Source: Siphonodentalium dalli
Lineage: Eukaryota; Mollusca; Scaphopoda; Gadilida; Siphonodentaliidae
DNA: 64,000 bases
Reading direction: 5' to 3'
NCBI GenBank assembly: GCA_032622095.1
Contig: CP136064.1
Location: 195,455,948 to 195,519,947 of the forward strand
Shown: positions 23,191 to 37,100 of the stretch, one piece after another
Numbering within the stretch: the first letter of the stretch is position 1
How the letters are laid out: every line of letters begins with the position of its first letter
Translations under genes and position numbers: made by a program
The notes under the pieces: generated by a model
Told to the model about the DNA's origin: nothing
The model's database searches: none
The model's input: the letters and a program-made list of their open reading frames with translations, nothing else

Positions 23191-26100
23191 TCTATTATAT
23201 ATTTTGAAAGATCTGTGTGTGTATGTGTTTGTTTGTTTGTGTGTGTGTGTGTGTGTTTGAAATCGATGGACTCGAAAACGACTAAGCCAATTTCGATGAA
23301 ATTTGGTATTTTAGGGTATTTTCGGCCGGAGACGAACATAGGCATATTTATTTGTCCGTGCGATGTCAACTTTTCACGTGCGGAGGTCAAATCTATTTTT
23401 ACGCCGTTTTTGCGCTAATATATTTCAGTTCGGTGCTCACAAATCGATTCGATATAGCGCGAATAATAAATTGCCAGTCATATAATTTGCACGGTTAGAA
23501 TCTGTGTGGCTTCATCTTTCCAACGATATATAATATGTATGTATCCGTTTTAGTTATCTGCCTCAATTATTAGGTACAAGTGGTACAATGCTTTTATCGG
23601 GATAAAATCAATGCGTAATTTCTATGACGTCGTCAGAGGTCATAAAGTTAGATTACGTTAACTCTCACCCTGCCGATGCATTTGACTGTGTCGCGTTAAC
23701 TCATCACCGGCCGAGGTATCCGCAAATGACATTGGGCTATATATCTCGGAAACGGGTGTAGCTATCGACTTGAAATTTGGTATGTGAATGTATCTTGCCC
23801 CGGATACGAATTTTATCGGGTCGCCGAGCACGCGCGACACCAGCTTCGCGCATGCGCAGACCAGATCTAGGAAACGGGTGGAGCAATCGACTTGAAATTT
23901 GGTTTTTGAATAGCCCGGACGAAGTCGGGTCACCTTCTAGTCTATTATATATTTTGAAAGATCTGTGTGTTTGTTTGTGTGTGTGTGTGTGTGTGTTTGA
24001 AATCGATGGACTCAAAAACGACTAAGCCAATTTCGATGAAATTTGGTATTTGGATGTGTTTTCGGCCGGAGACGAACATAGGCATATTTATTTGTCCGTG
24101 CGAGGTCAACTTTTCACGTGCGGAGGTCAAATCTGTTTTTACGCCGTTTTTGCGCTAATATATTTCAGTTCGGTGCTCACAAATCGATTCGATATAGCGC
24201 GAATAATAAATTGCCAGTCATATAATTTGCACGGTTAGAATCTGTGGCGTGTCCTCTTTCCAACGATATATAATATGTATGTATCCGTTTTAGTTATCTG
24301 CCTCAATTATTAGGTACAAGTGGTCCGATGCTTTTATCGGGATAAAATCAATGCGTAATTTCTATGACGTCGTCAGAGGTCATAAAGTTAGATTACGTTA
24401 ACTCTCACCCTGCCGATGCATTTGACTGTGTCGCGTTAACTCATCACCGGCCGAGGTATCCGCAAATGACATTGGGCTATATATCTCGGAAACGGGTGTA
24501 GCTATCGACTTGAAATTTGGTATGTGAATGTATCTTGCCCCGGATACGAATTTTATCGGGTCGCCGAGCACGTGCGACACCAGCTTCGCGCATGCGCAGA
24601 CCAGATCTAGGAAACGGGTGGAGCTATCGACTTGAAATTTGGTTTTTGAATAGCCCGGACGAAGTCGGGTCACCTTCTAGTCTATTATATATTTTGAAAG
24701 ATCTGTGTGTTTGTTTGTGTGTGTGTGTGTGTGTTTGAAATCGATGGACTCAAAAACGACTAAGCCAATTTCGATGAAATTTGGTATTTGGATGTGTTTT
24801 CGGCCGGAGACGAACATAGGCATATTTATTTGTCCGTGCGAGGTCAACTTTTCACGTGCGGAGGTCAAATCTGTTTTTACGCCGTTTTTGCGCTAATATA
24901 TTTCAGTTCGGTGCTCACAAATCGATTCGATATAGCGCGAATAATAAATTGCCAGTCATATAATTTGCACGGTTAGAATCTGTGTGGCTTCATCTTTCCA
25001 ACGATATATAATATGTATGTATCCGTTTTAGTTATCTGCCTCAATTATTAGGTACAAGTGGTACGATGCTTTTATCAGGATAAAATCAATGCGTAATTTC
25101 TATGACGTCGTCAGAGGTCATAAAGTTAGATTACGTTAACTCTCACCCTGCCGATGCATTTGACTGTGTCGCGTTAACTCATCACCGGTCGAGGTATCCG
25201 CAAATGACATTGGGCTATATATCTCGGAAACGGGTGTAGCTATCGACTTGAAATTTGGTATGTGAATGTATCTTGCCCCGGATACGAATTTTATCGGGTC
25301 GCCGAGCACGTGCGACGCCAGCTTCGCGCATGCGCAGACGAGATCTCGGAAACGGGTTGAGATATTGACTTTAAATTTGGTATGTGAATGTATCTTGCCC
25401 CGGATACGAATTTTATCGGGTCGCCGAGCACGTGCGACACCAGCTTCGCGCATGCGCAGACCAGATCTAGGAAACGGGTGGAGCAATCGACTTGAAATTT
25501 GGTTAGACGAAGTCGGGTCACCTTCTAGTCTATTATATATTTTGAAAGATCTGTGTGTGTGTTTGTTTGTGTGTGTGTGTGTGTGTGTGTTTGAAATCGA
25601 TGGACTCGAAAACGACTAAGCCAATTTCGATGAAATTTGGTATTTGGGTGTATTTTCGGCCGGAGACGAACATAGGCATATTGATTTTCAGATCCGAGGT
25701 CAACTTTTCACGTGCCGAGGTCAAATCTGTTTTTACGCCGTTTTGCGCTAATATATTTCAGTTCGGTGCTCACAAATCGATTCGATATAGCGCGAATAAT
25801 AAATTGCCAGTCATATAATTTGCACGGTTAGAATCTGTGGCGTGTCACCTTTCCAATGATGTATTACACGCCTGTGTACGTTTAAAGTTTCTACCTTAAT
25901 TATCGGGAAGAACACAAGTTCATGCTTCGCTCATCGAAAATCATTGCGTAAAAAAATATATTACGCCATCAACATATCGTGACGTGTTCGCGTTAACTCT
26001 TAAGAGGCCGATGTCGCGTTAACTCATCACCGGCCGAGGTATCGGCAAATGACATTGGGCTATATATCTCGGAAACGGGTGTAGCTATCGACTTGAAATT

Positions 26101-26263
26101 TGGTATGTGAATGTATCTTGCCCCGGATACGAATTTTAGCGGGTCGCCGAGCCCGTGCGACACCAGCTTCGCGCATGCGCAGACCAGATCTAGGAAACGG
26201 GTGGAGCAATCGACTTGAAATTTGGTTTTTGAATAGCCCGGACGAAGTCGGGTCACCTTCTAG
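23191..26263. repeat. four-unit tandem array of ~740 bp units with internal (GT)n
   Basis: Units begin TCTATTATATATTTTGAAAG at 23191, 23941, 24681 and 25529, giving lengths of 750, 740, 848 and 735. Each has a (GT)n stretch, then GAAATCGATGGACTC, a middle portion with TATGACGTCGTCAGAGG (diverged in unit 4), and a GC-rich end with CGCATGCGCAGACCAGATCT and CACCTTCTAG. Units 1-3 are nearly identical; unit 4 diverges in the middle. Unit 3 carries an extra ~122-bp internal repeat of the CGGAAACGGGTG...TTGAAATTTGG module. Long open frames on both strands are a by-product of the repeat. Confidence 0.95.
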
Positions 26264-26639
26264 TACTATATATAATATCACTGATTTCCTTATTCGCGAA
26301 TTTTATTGACACACGATACATAGATCAATGATTTGGGATACGATGGGTTTGGATTTCCATGTCCATAACGTATGACTGTTGTAAATCGTAATGCATTGTC
26401 ACCATACATTTAAAAGAGATATTCTGGACTTGTTCGTGTGCGTGAAACTAATAAGTTGGTATGCAGGCGCTGTTGATTATTCTGTGCGTTAGTAGCCTGA
26501 GACAACACGTATTTTTTGTATTTGGCTGGGATTTCTATTGTTGCTTTATTCTTGATTGAGAACACCTACGGTTTCTGGTTCACAATTTCGTGGACATTAT
26601 GTATTTCCTTGTAGCCACACATGAGATAATCCGCGTATT

Positions 26640-27033
26640 CAACCAAACGCGTATGTGTTCTTTTGATATGCGCTATGTTATAAAATCAACCAAAACGCGT
26701 AGGTGTTCTTTTGATATGCGCTATGTTATAAATTCAACCAAAACGCGTAGGTGTTATGTTGATATGCGCTATGTTATAAATTCAACCAAAACGCGTAGGT
26801 GTTCTTTTGATATGCGCTATGTTATAAAATTCAACCAAAACGCGTAGGTGTTCTTTTGATATGCGCTATGTTATAAAATTAAACCAAAACACATAGGTGT
26901 TCTGTTGATATGCGCTATGTTATAAATTCAACCAAAACGCCGCGTATGTGTTCTGTTGATATGCTCTATGTTATAAAATTCAACCAAAACGCGTAGGTGT
27001 TCTGTTGATATGCATGCGCTATGTTATAAAATT
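26640..27033. repeat. minisatellite, 8 copies of ~49 bp
   Basis: The unit is built of CAACCAAAACGCGTAGGTGT then TCTTTTGATATGCGCTATGT and TATAAAATT, with lengths of 47-53 bp. The middle copies are 48 bp, which keeps an 85-codon frame open by chance of multiple-of-three length. Confidence 0.95.
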
Positions 27034-27971
27034 CCCCAACACTGCTAGTTTTGTTCTACAGTTCACTGCAAATTGTTAGAAAACTTCGACATTTGCAGTC
27101 GGAAGTGACAATGTTTACATCCAATCATTTGGTTTGCTCACAACTAAATGACAAATATTGAACACATCCGCCCAAAGAAATAGTCCCCATTGTTTTATTC
27201 TGAAAAGATGCGAGAAATATATAGATAATTTAATGACAACAAGCTACTATAATGTAGGACAGAAGAACAATCCGGGGGGATGCTTTCTCCAAACGTCAAA
27301 ATGCAAAAATAGTCCGCCTGTTATTGATACGCGTTGAAACTTAATGTGATTCGCCGTTATAAACCGAAACTGATCTCCGAGATGGTAATAGTATTGTGCT
27401 ATCTATCGGTTCGGTCAGTGTTATCCAGCGCCTCGGTCCAGGCGATTGCTATAACGTTCTACGCCACGATAAGTTCCCACCTTTTAATGAGGAAGCATAT
27501 AATAAATTATGGCATCTCGTGGCATCTCTTAGAAACATCATGTTTAAAACAGCATTACTTCTTGCCCATTCATCTTGTCTTACAATCCCTCTTGACCAAT
27601 TCTGATGCAAACTAACAATCGGTGACCACGTGACAAACGGTGCCTCTCCAACCACGAGTGTATTATTAGAGAAGGGGGTGATTTCAAATGATCAGCACAT
27701 GCGGTCCAATCTCTTTGTCACTTGTATGTTATTATTGTTGGCAACCAAATATGTTTTAACTAAATAATGCTTATTGTTAGATTCCAATGCCAAGATGGAT
27801 TGTAATACTTATTTGTAATAAATCTGTTTAACCATGTATAAAACATAATCCGGTTATGATAGAATATGTTCAAACCAAATAATAAATATAATTATCTGTT
27901 TTCGATCCAGTTTTCACTTCAGAACAAACACTGAACAAGATCTTCCAAGCTGAAGAGGAGTCACACAAGAA
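27034..27971. other. upstream region of the sulfotransferase
   Basis: No TATA box or initiator can be called with confidence. A 93-codon frame at 27334-27615 has no recognised family. Any promoter or 5' noncoding exon would be here or further upstream. Confidence 0.4.
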
Positions 27972-28167
27972 ATGTATCAACAGACAGAGCTGTTGCATAT
28001 CAAGGACAGGAGTGGATGTACGATAACGACCGAGCGGATTGGGGACTATGTATACGGACATGCTTTCGCGTCTGAAAAATCAAAACGTGCAACCAATGGA
28101 CTGAACGACCTCGACGAAGAGGAATACTTCGATGACGATATACTGATATGCACCTATCCGAGATCAG
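27972..28167 (+). CDS. sulfotransferase exon 1 (start and PAPS loop)
   Basis: Encodes residues 1-65 and the first base of codon 66. It ends inside the phosphosulfate loop, TYPRS|G. The donor is CAG|GTGATA, a weak match. The N-terminal half (residues 1-50) is acidic and polar, without a targeting signal. A possible acceptor, ACTTCAG at about 27922, may begin this exon with a short 5' UTR. The start is supported by the in-frame stop 21 bases upstream, but an upstream coding exon cannot be formally excluded. Confidence 0.85.
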
Positions 28168-31100
28168 GTGATATGTACCTTCTAATGCCAATTATGCACA
28201 TACACGTATACTGAGATACCTTCATGAAACACATTTGCGGAATGGAACGAAATCACAACATAGTTGATCGATATATGTCCTCATTTTATTACTTACGTGT
28301 TATGTGTTAGCATGTTGTATATGGTCCATGCATGAATATTATTGTGAAACGGAATAAGCTAGTATCTAAGACTCCGGTTTTGTTTATCGAAACAATGTAT
28401 ACCCGAAACAATAGGCGCCGGCTGAACAGGACGACCCCATTAATAGCATGCATGTTCTCATAAATAATTCAATATTTTACACCAAGGAAAGGGTTGTCAA
28501 CAGCTTTTGGCAATTGTAAATGTGAAGCAAAGTCAAGCGACACGTCTAATGAGTTGCATCTCCGAATCTGCCATAACTATAAATGTTTGGTGGTTGTAAG
28601 TGGTCGGAATATGTGTGAATTTTCACAAATACTGATGACGATTATCTCTTTTCCAGGCTGCCACTGGACATTGGAGATACTCGGGATGCTCGTACGCGGG
28701 AACACAGAATACGATGACACCGTCGCTCTAGCCCACAACATTGAGCTTCGACCCGCGGAATTAGTGCCAGAAACTGAAACCAGACCGCGAATTCTCCATA
28801 CTCACCTGCCTTTATTCATGCTTCCCGAAAAAATCAAGAAACTTCGGACGATCTTCGTATACAGGAACCCCAAGGACGTCGCTTACTCCCATTACAAGAT
28901 TGTGTGTGATGTTTCAGAATTGGGTTACGACGGAAAATTCGAGGATTTCATCCTCCTTTTCCAAGACGGACAAAGTAAGTAGATGTCGATGTCATGCCAT
29001 TTTCTGCAACTGAGTGGGCCTGTAAACCCACATTTCTTTCCTTTCGTTCTCGCCTCCAGGCACGTGACTAGAGCGTCTCCGATGGGGGTGTCCACTTTAG
29101 ACTTTCAAACTATATACAGCCTCAAGAAGCAGACTGCGTGATACTTGAAAACAAAATTAGCAAATATTCGTAAAAGTTGCCAAACGCTGGTCAATCAAAA
29201 ATTACGACACTGTTCCATATGGAGGACCGAAAGGGTCATAATTCTATCGTACTATTTTAACTCTAACATAATATTTTAATGCTAATATTTTAATTCTAAC
29301 TTAATATTTTAACTCTAACTTGATATTTGAATTCTAATAGTTTAATGCTAACTTAATATTTTAACTCTAACTTAATATTTTAACTCTAACTTATTATTTC
29401 AATTCCAACTCAATAATTCAATTCAAATATTTCAATTTTAACTAAACATTTTAACTCTGACTTAAAGTTTCTATTCTAACTTATTATTTCAACTCCAACT
29501 TAATATTTTAATTCTAACTTAATATTTTTATTTCAATATTTTAATTCTAGCTTCAAAGTAAGAAGCTAAATACAAATCTACTACTAAAAGATATAATGTT
29601 GGAATTAAAATATTAGAATTAAAACGTTGAAATTGGAATGAACATAAAACGGATCTCGGAATTGAAAAGTAAATATTAAAACAGACAAAAAACGGATATA
29701 TCAAGTTGGAATTGTGACCCGATTGGCCCGCGCCGAATTTGTTTTGAATTCGTGACATTGAGATGATTGACATTTCATGTTGAAATGGAAACGTTGTGGT
29801 GAATAGATACACACAACTAGATCGGTTGCATGTTCCATGTACAGTAGTAATTAACATCTATAATTCACAGTGCATGTGTGTTTTCCAATATTTTTCCCAG
29901 AAAAAAATATAATCAGAATTAACGACTGTATATTTAATGATAGAATTAAACCTGTAGCTTTATTACTAAAGCAACATATTTATTTTATAACATCTCATGA
30001 CATTTAGAGAGTCCGATTATCATTGAAGAAAATTTTTCAGTGTTCTTGTGTTCCGAAAATACAAGTATAAATATAAATATATATCTATATATGGGTTATT
30101 ATATTATGATTAAATCTTGATATACTTATTTAATTTGGATAAAGATCTACATCTTAGTGGTATATAATTATTAAAGAACAGAACTTTAGGAGTTAACCAC
30201 ATTAAAGGTTTAATTTAATGCTGATTTTGTTATCTCTTTTTTGCATTTATCTGTCAATTGATACAAAATCAAGTCTAATCTAATCTTTACATACAACAGA
30301 AACCACACATATATTCATCATATATATGTATACAGAAATGAGTTAAGTAACCTCAGTCTATGTGGTCATCATGGTTATGCACGCATATTGGCATCATAAA
30401 ATTAATTTCTGTTCGGTCAATCTCAAAATAATAGGCTCAAACATGTTACATGAATGTCAAGAAGCATGACCAAAGTCACAATTTCCATTCTCTATGTATG
30501 ATTTTTTTGTAAATTAAAAGTGTGGCTGGTCAGATCAATTCATTCAAGAAACTGTATTAAACATAACAAATGTTGTTTATTATTTGTCTTACACACTCGA
30601 TGTTAAGGTGTATGGGAGGCGATCATCACATTTATTAATAATTGATCTGAAGCGCAATTGTTTTTAAATTGCGCGGTATGCGCAATTTGATTGACCCGAA
30701 GCACATTCCAATTGCTCTGAAACGCAATTGATTGCGCTGAATCGCAATTGTTAATAAATGTGAATTTGGGATCCCATAAAGGTGAGGCATAAGATATTGT
30801 GCATAAGTCTATTTGAATTATGTTTATACTTAATTAAATTACACCTTCAATAATAAAATGTTAAGTTTGGCCTTCCATGAGATCTACAATCCTATTTTTT
30901 ATATAAGTTATATAGATAACACAGGGATGTGGGTACAGGTTGTCGAACTTGGAAGTTCCAACTGACCCCGGTGGTCACCACCTAACCCCCGCCCCTCCCC
31001 CGCCCCAAACACGAACATCGTGAATCTTCATTATACCCGAGGAAGAAGAACCCAATTAAACTTTTAGCCTAATTAAATTGCGCTCAATCATAAATGAATT

Positions 31101-34100
31101 ACGCTTAAGCATAAATGAATTACACGTAATTAAGCGTAATTCATATGCATTATGCTTTAGCGTAAATCATTTACCATTAAGCGTAAATCATTTACCCTAA
31201 AGCGTAATTAGCTAATGAATAGGTGTGAAAATAGCATCCCATAGAAACACTTATGATAATCAGTTACAACTGATCCAATGCTTTTTTTTCCAGTACAAAT
31301 TTTCCTCATCTTCATGAAACCGGTGTAAGGATATCTCCCCCTGGACATCTCCCCACCCTGGATATCTGGACTAAAAAAAAAAAATATTTCAGTTTTTTTT
31401 AAAGTGACAAAAAAATAATTTACACATTTGTTTTAGTTCATTTTTTTCAAGTATCCAGGCCTGGATATCTATCTCCACCCCAACCTAGCCCAACACCTAC
31501 ATTACACAAAATTATCTTATGGTTTCATTTCTTATTTTGCTTTAATTATAGTCATGAAACGGAGAGAAATTTGAGTCAGGGTTTGGGCTAGGGGATATGT
31601 CCAAGGCAGAATATCCCCCACCTACATGAAAAAAATCCTCTTATGGTTATATTGCTTATTTTGCTTTATATAGACATGAAACATTAGTCAGCTATCCATG
31701 AGTCATGTCCAGTTGCAAGCGAGTCCGGATATGTCCCAACATCAATATTATATGCACATAATCCAAAGGTTCAAATACATGTATGTCCAAACATCATAAA
31801 AGATGCCAAGAATAAGAGGATTTTTGTCATGTATGTGCTGGTGGGGGTTGGGTGATATATAAAGCAAAAAAGCAATAAAACTATAAGAGGATTTTTTGTC
31901 ATGTATATGTTGGGTGGGGGAGATATCCTGGCCTGGACATCTGCCCCCTCACAAGGACATCTGCCCCCCTCACAAAACCCTTACTTTGAGTTGGGGGTAT
32001 ATCCAGGCCTGACTTGAAAAAACAAATTAATAAAAAACATTAAAATCTCAAATATAAATTTTCTGCTGGCCATTTCAGGATCAAACAATCTAATGTGTGA
32101 AAACAAATGTTGTCACCTGGGTATCACAAATATTTAACATGGTTTGTTCTATTCAATGCTTCTCACTAGTATTAGATGACACTGAACATTTGCTTATTTT
32201 TATTTGACAATTCCATTGATTTACAGAACTTGCCATTCTCCAACACATATTTCTCTCCCCCATGCTGATTCTTCCCCATTATCGAGAATGAGTTTTGTCT
32301 TCAGTCTTGTCTTCATACAAATCAAGCTGAATGCCATTATATATTAATGATTAAGTTACATAACTAGAACTGAGTGGTTAAAACACGCGTACACATGTTC
32401 CAGCAATCGTGTTATCTTATGAATCACGCATTACTTCTCTAACTAAATGAGAATTTGTTCACGCTGAGTTAAGCAAGTATGAAGCAATGAACACTCATAC
32501 TGAGTCCGTGCCTCCATAAACAGCATAAATCAGGCTTCGCGGTCTGAATATTGACTTTACAAGGGCAAGGTCGAATACATTAACGGTGTCTCGAAGTTAC
32601 CTACTGGTCTGTTCTTCAGTTTACATTTCGTACTCGGGTACGAAAATAGAGTATTACCCCACTCTATGACGAACTACGCTTACCGTTTCTTTGTTCGGAT
32701 GCCCTTTCGCGAATATGTTAAGTCCAAGGCAGAATATTAGTTCTTCCGGTATGGAAGTACATAATGTAAAGAATGCACATGTGCATTTTGCATTTTGCAT
32801 TTTTATCGGGTTTTATTTTGGTAATAAATCGTTCATAAAAGAACAATATTGAAAGATTGCTTTTTGGAAACCAGTAAAGATGCCATGACGTCACGACCTC
32901 ACAACGTCACACCCTACATTTGCGCTCAAAACTCCAGACAGGGTTGAGTCGATATTCAGACAGCTGAAACTCGTATTACACGGACATGCTTAACCGATCC
33001 ACCTGCCAACAGAATCGTACCCTGCAAGATATATATACCCTGCAAGGAAAATAAGTAGGCAAAAGTACTGCCCATTAGAATCCCGTTTTATGTAACTTGA
33101 AGCTCGGAAAATACGTTAAGATCGCGTCTCAAGATGCTTGCGGGGTCGTTTTTTTTTCTTTCGCAAAGAACATATTTCTGGAAACTTACCTCGAAGTTCA
33201 AAACAGTTCCGAAAGACGCAGAGGCATATAAATCATGTCTGGTCAATCAGTCCAGGGCATGGTTTTATTGAAACACAATTTTACTGAGAAATGTGTATGT
33301 GGAAACATGGATTATTAAAATGCCTTATTAATTAACTGGGAAAACAAGCTTTCTCATTCTCAACGCAACAGACATTTTGATGATGAGCGTCTCTACATAC
33401 GTGACATTTGTCCTATGTATCTGTGTTCCCGAAGGTTGGAGATCAGTCGCTAAGGTCATGTGCATATTGACACATTGTTAATAAAAGACTAGCCAATGAC
33501 AGCGTGTCTTTTAGTTGTGTCGGCATTTGAAATTGACTTTGATGGGGTTTTTTAACCGCTGAAGTGCAATGTCATACACAAATCATTCTAGTCAGATTAG
33601 TAATTTAACCCAATGTTCTATAAATAGGTCAAACAACGCGTACGATAAGACCACCATAACTTAATAAGTGTAATATAGCAACTGGAGATAGTAGAGATTT
33701 TTAGACCGCATACACAAATATCTCAGCGATGTATGAACTGAAATTTAATATCTAGATTCGCTATCGATCTCTCAAAAGAGGGCCCAGCACCCGTGATTCA
33801 AACTGTTGTTGGCAAGACATCAGAACACATGCCAAATGTGTGATGGCCGCATGTATAGGCAGCTCCAGTGAGTACTTTCTAGTTTCTAGTGTAAATGTTC
33901 GACTCTTCTAAGCCACACATGTTCCATATCTCGCTGGATTATATTGTTTTCCTAATGAATGCCTTCGATAATCAATAACAATGTATTCTATTTGGCATAT
34001 ATATAGATAAAGTCGGCTTCATCGTAGGCCTTCACATCCAAAATAAAACAGCACACCACAACATGATACTATTATGCATATGACATTCTTTATTGAACTG

Positions 34101-37100
34101 TGTGTTCGTTAATATTTCTATTTGGAACCGTTGCATATATGGCCGTGTACAATTTCTTTATTTCTTTTCAGTGGCCTACGGTGACTGGTTCAGGTATATG
34201 AATTCATGGGAGGAATTTATTATCAAGAACGAGAAGTGTGTGATTTCGTATGAAGATATGACTGAGGTAACTGTTTAATCTGCTTATGAAAACAGTTCAC
34301 CAATATCTTTGGAATATCGGAAACCAACTCATGATACAATTATCGAATGTATGGCCTGTGGGAGATTTGGTGTGTCTGGCCCCAACTTTGGTCAAATTTC
34401 CCAATATTTATACATTTCACCCTTATCACAACACTAATGAGTATTTGATGTGAACTTGAAATATGTTTTTTAGACAAATACGAATACTCTCTACTTTTGG
34501 GTCAATATTTGGAGAGGAATTGTAATCAGTTGGACAATATCCGAACCATATTGAGTGATAGGTTGAAAGTTTCCAACAACTGTATGGCTTGATTTACCGG
34601 TTGGAATTATTAGGAGACGGGTGTGTGATTTATGTCTGGTTCAACACCCCACAATGTCCACGGCCACGCACTAGCCGCGCCAAGGATAACTTTTGTCGCA
34701 CGAGTCTGGCGTGTGGGTGGTGGGATAGAAATTAACACTTACCTATTTTATCCAATACAAGAAAGAGGGATACACACTCATATACACTGATCCATTGATG
34801 GCTGAGTGATAGATATAACACATAGAACATTTTTGATGTTCTGAACTGTCCTGACGGTGATCAGACAAACATGGAACAGACAACACAGGGCATGCATTTT
34901 TTCTTTGTTACTATACTTTTATCTTAGTAATCAATGGTATAGCAGGGGGTGGTCTCATCTCGAGATTGCACGATTTTTAGGACTTTGTGAGTCGATATCG
35001 CAATACACATTGAAGTGATACCCGCGAAAATGCATGATTGCCACGATTGTAAGCGATGCAAATAGAATCAGCTCAATACAATCACCAAAATAATGCAATT
35101 TCAATCTGGGACCATCCCCTGCCGTTAAACACGTTATTGTGGAAGAGGTATTAACTCAGAAATATTAATATTAGATGCACTTTTATTTTATTTTATAAAC
35201 TTCCCTGTCAGAATAGCAAAAAGTGTAAACTGGTGTAGTATGATCTCTACGGGCGTAACCAGAGTAGAGATTCGTGACATGTTCTACTAAATTACAGGAA
35301 TGTTGGTGCAGAAACAGCATTAATACATGTAGATATGATCAGCAAATGCTATTATGTTTTACAAGTTGGTTATTTATCCAGGACCCAGCAGCTGTCATCA
35401 AGAAGCTGGCCGAGTACATCGGAACAACACACGAGGAATCATTTGTTGAAGAAGTAGTTAATAAGTGCAGTCTACAAAACATGAAAAAGAACAAAAAATT
35501 GTCTCCATTTGCGATGAAGAGTGGGGCACAAGGGTTCCTCAGAAAAGGTGACGTATTCAGTCAACACCAATATGAATGTGTTGTTAATATGCATATCATG
35601 TCCCATGAACCTTTGAACATGTGCCCGGTTCATGAAAACATGTGTTAAATATGAACGAAAGACTGTATGCCGAAGTTGGAAATTCTTTCTTATAACTCTG
35701 TTATTTAAGAAATGAATCTAGTTTGAGTGTGTGTTATATTGAAGAGTGTAGCGATCAATGTGGTCGTTGTGCACATTGTACAAAGATGCCATCTTGCGTG
35801 CGTTTGGGTGTGGATATTTCATACTGCAGAGAAGGGCTAGAAATACATGCGATATCAGTTCTAAAACAGCATTGTTATATTGTTCTAAGAGACATAACAG
35901 CTTAGTGTGAGCTTGGACCTAGAGCGTGCTTTAAGATATGGTATGATTACCAAAATGTTTTTATTATAGCATTTGTGCCAATACCTCTGACTGTGCCCCT
36001 TTCAGGAAGTTGTACCCCGTGTCCTCGGTTGATTATGGTGCTAGTCCTTGATATCAGAATCCAGTGTGTGAATATCTGAGATTATTTGTCGGATGTCGTT
36101 ACGTTGAAGTATGGTGTTCCTCATGGTTCTGTGCTGAGGCCTGTTTTATTTCATTTATATAAAGAGAGCCACTTCCATGTTATCAAGAATAATGTAATCA
36201 GCTACCATTATACCATCATTATACCAATAGGTCCTGCATTTTGTCCAGGAAATCTCTCTTTTATTTCAATGTCTGACTGAGATTTATTATGCTAAATTAA
36301 TAGCTGTGAATTGGAATACAAAATGTCTGTATTCATGCGCACAGATGTTCTGGAAAAACTATGATTTTCTTAGGAAATGAACGCTCTTTGTAACAATGAT
36401 TTATGTTCCTCTGTGTCTTTCGGAAATGTTTTGAACTTCGAAAAAAATATTCCAGAAGTTTGTTCGATCGTCACTGTCTGCGAAATTTTCAGAGTTTCAA
36501 GTTGGCAGATGGATCGGTTTCGCCTGCCCGTGTAATACGAGTCTCAGCTGTCTGGACATCGACGCAGTCCTGTCTGGAGTTGTGCTATGTGCGTCGTGGC
36601 GTCATTGCACCATTGCTGGTTTCAAAGAAGCAATCTTTCAATATTGTTCTAATATGAACGATTTATTTCCAAAATAAAACCCGACAAAAATGCAAATTAA
36701 GTATATATGTGGATTACAATATCCATTGACTGGCGCAAGTAATTACTTGAGCAATAACGCATGAGCGTAATTTAGTTTTTGTACTTCCGATATGACGTCC
36801 AAAAAAAGATCCGGACAGACCGAAAACATTACTTGCGTCGAGCATAGACTGGCGCAAGTAACTACAATCTGCCAGTTGGCGAATTATCATCTCCGTAATA
36901 TCAGTAAAGTATGGCGGTATATATCTAAACATATCTGCCATAGAAGCATTAGTTAACAAGAAAACTATAGTCAGAAATGGTAACGCCATTTAGATCATAT
37001 TTTTACTTATATATAAAATATATTGGAGCTTTAATGTATTGATTGTGAAAAATGTCAATATAGGTAAAAAAAAAACTAATGGCTATGTATATATAGTTGA

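Noticed and set aside
23215-26309. Overlapping 60-117 codon frames on both strands of the tandem array
   Set aside because: The frames recur because the units recur; they read through the GT microsatellite as HTHTHT or VCVCVC and match no protein family.
26590-26847. 85-codon frame with 16-residue repeats, and the idea of a CRISPR array
   Set aside because: It is the 48-bp minisatellite read through. Units are contiguous without unique spacers, and the context is an animal genome.
28494-28656. Reading exon 2 upstream as an open frame starting at 28494
   Set aside because: The frame is open into intron 1, but only splicing at 28656/28657 completes the PAPS-loop motif from exon 1.
36714-36989. 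91-codon minus-strand frame with a signal-peptide-like start as a secreted protein
   Set aside because: Half of it lies in the 127-bp repeat, whose other copy has a frame-breaking insertion; no exon partner was found.
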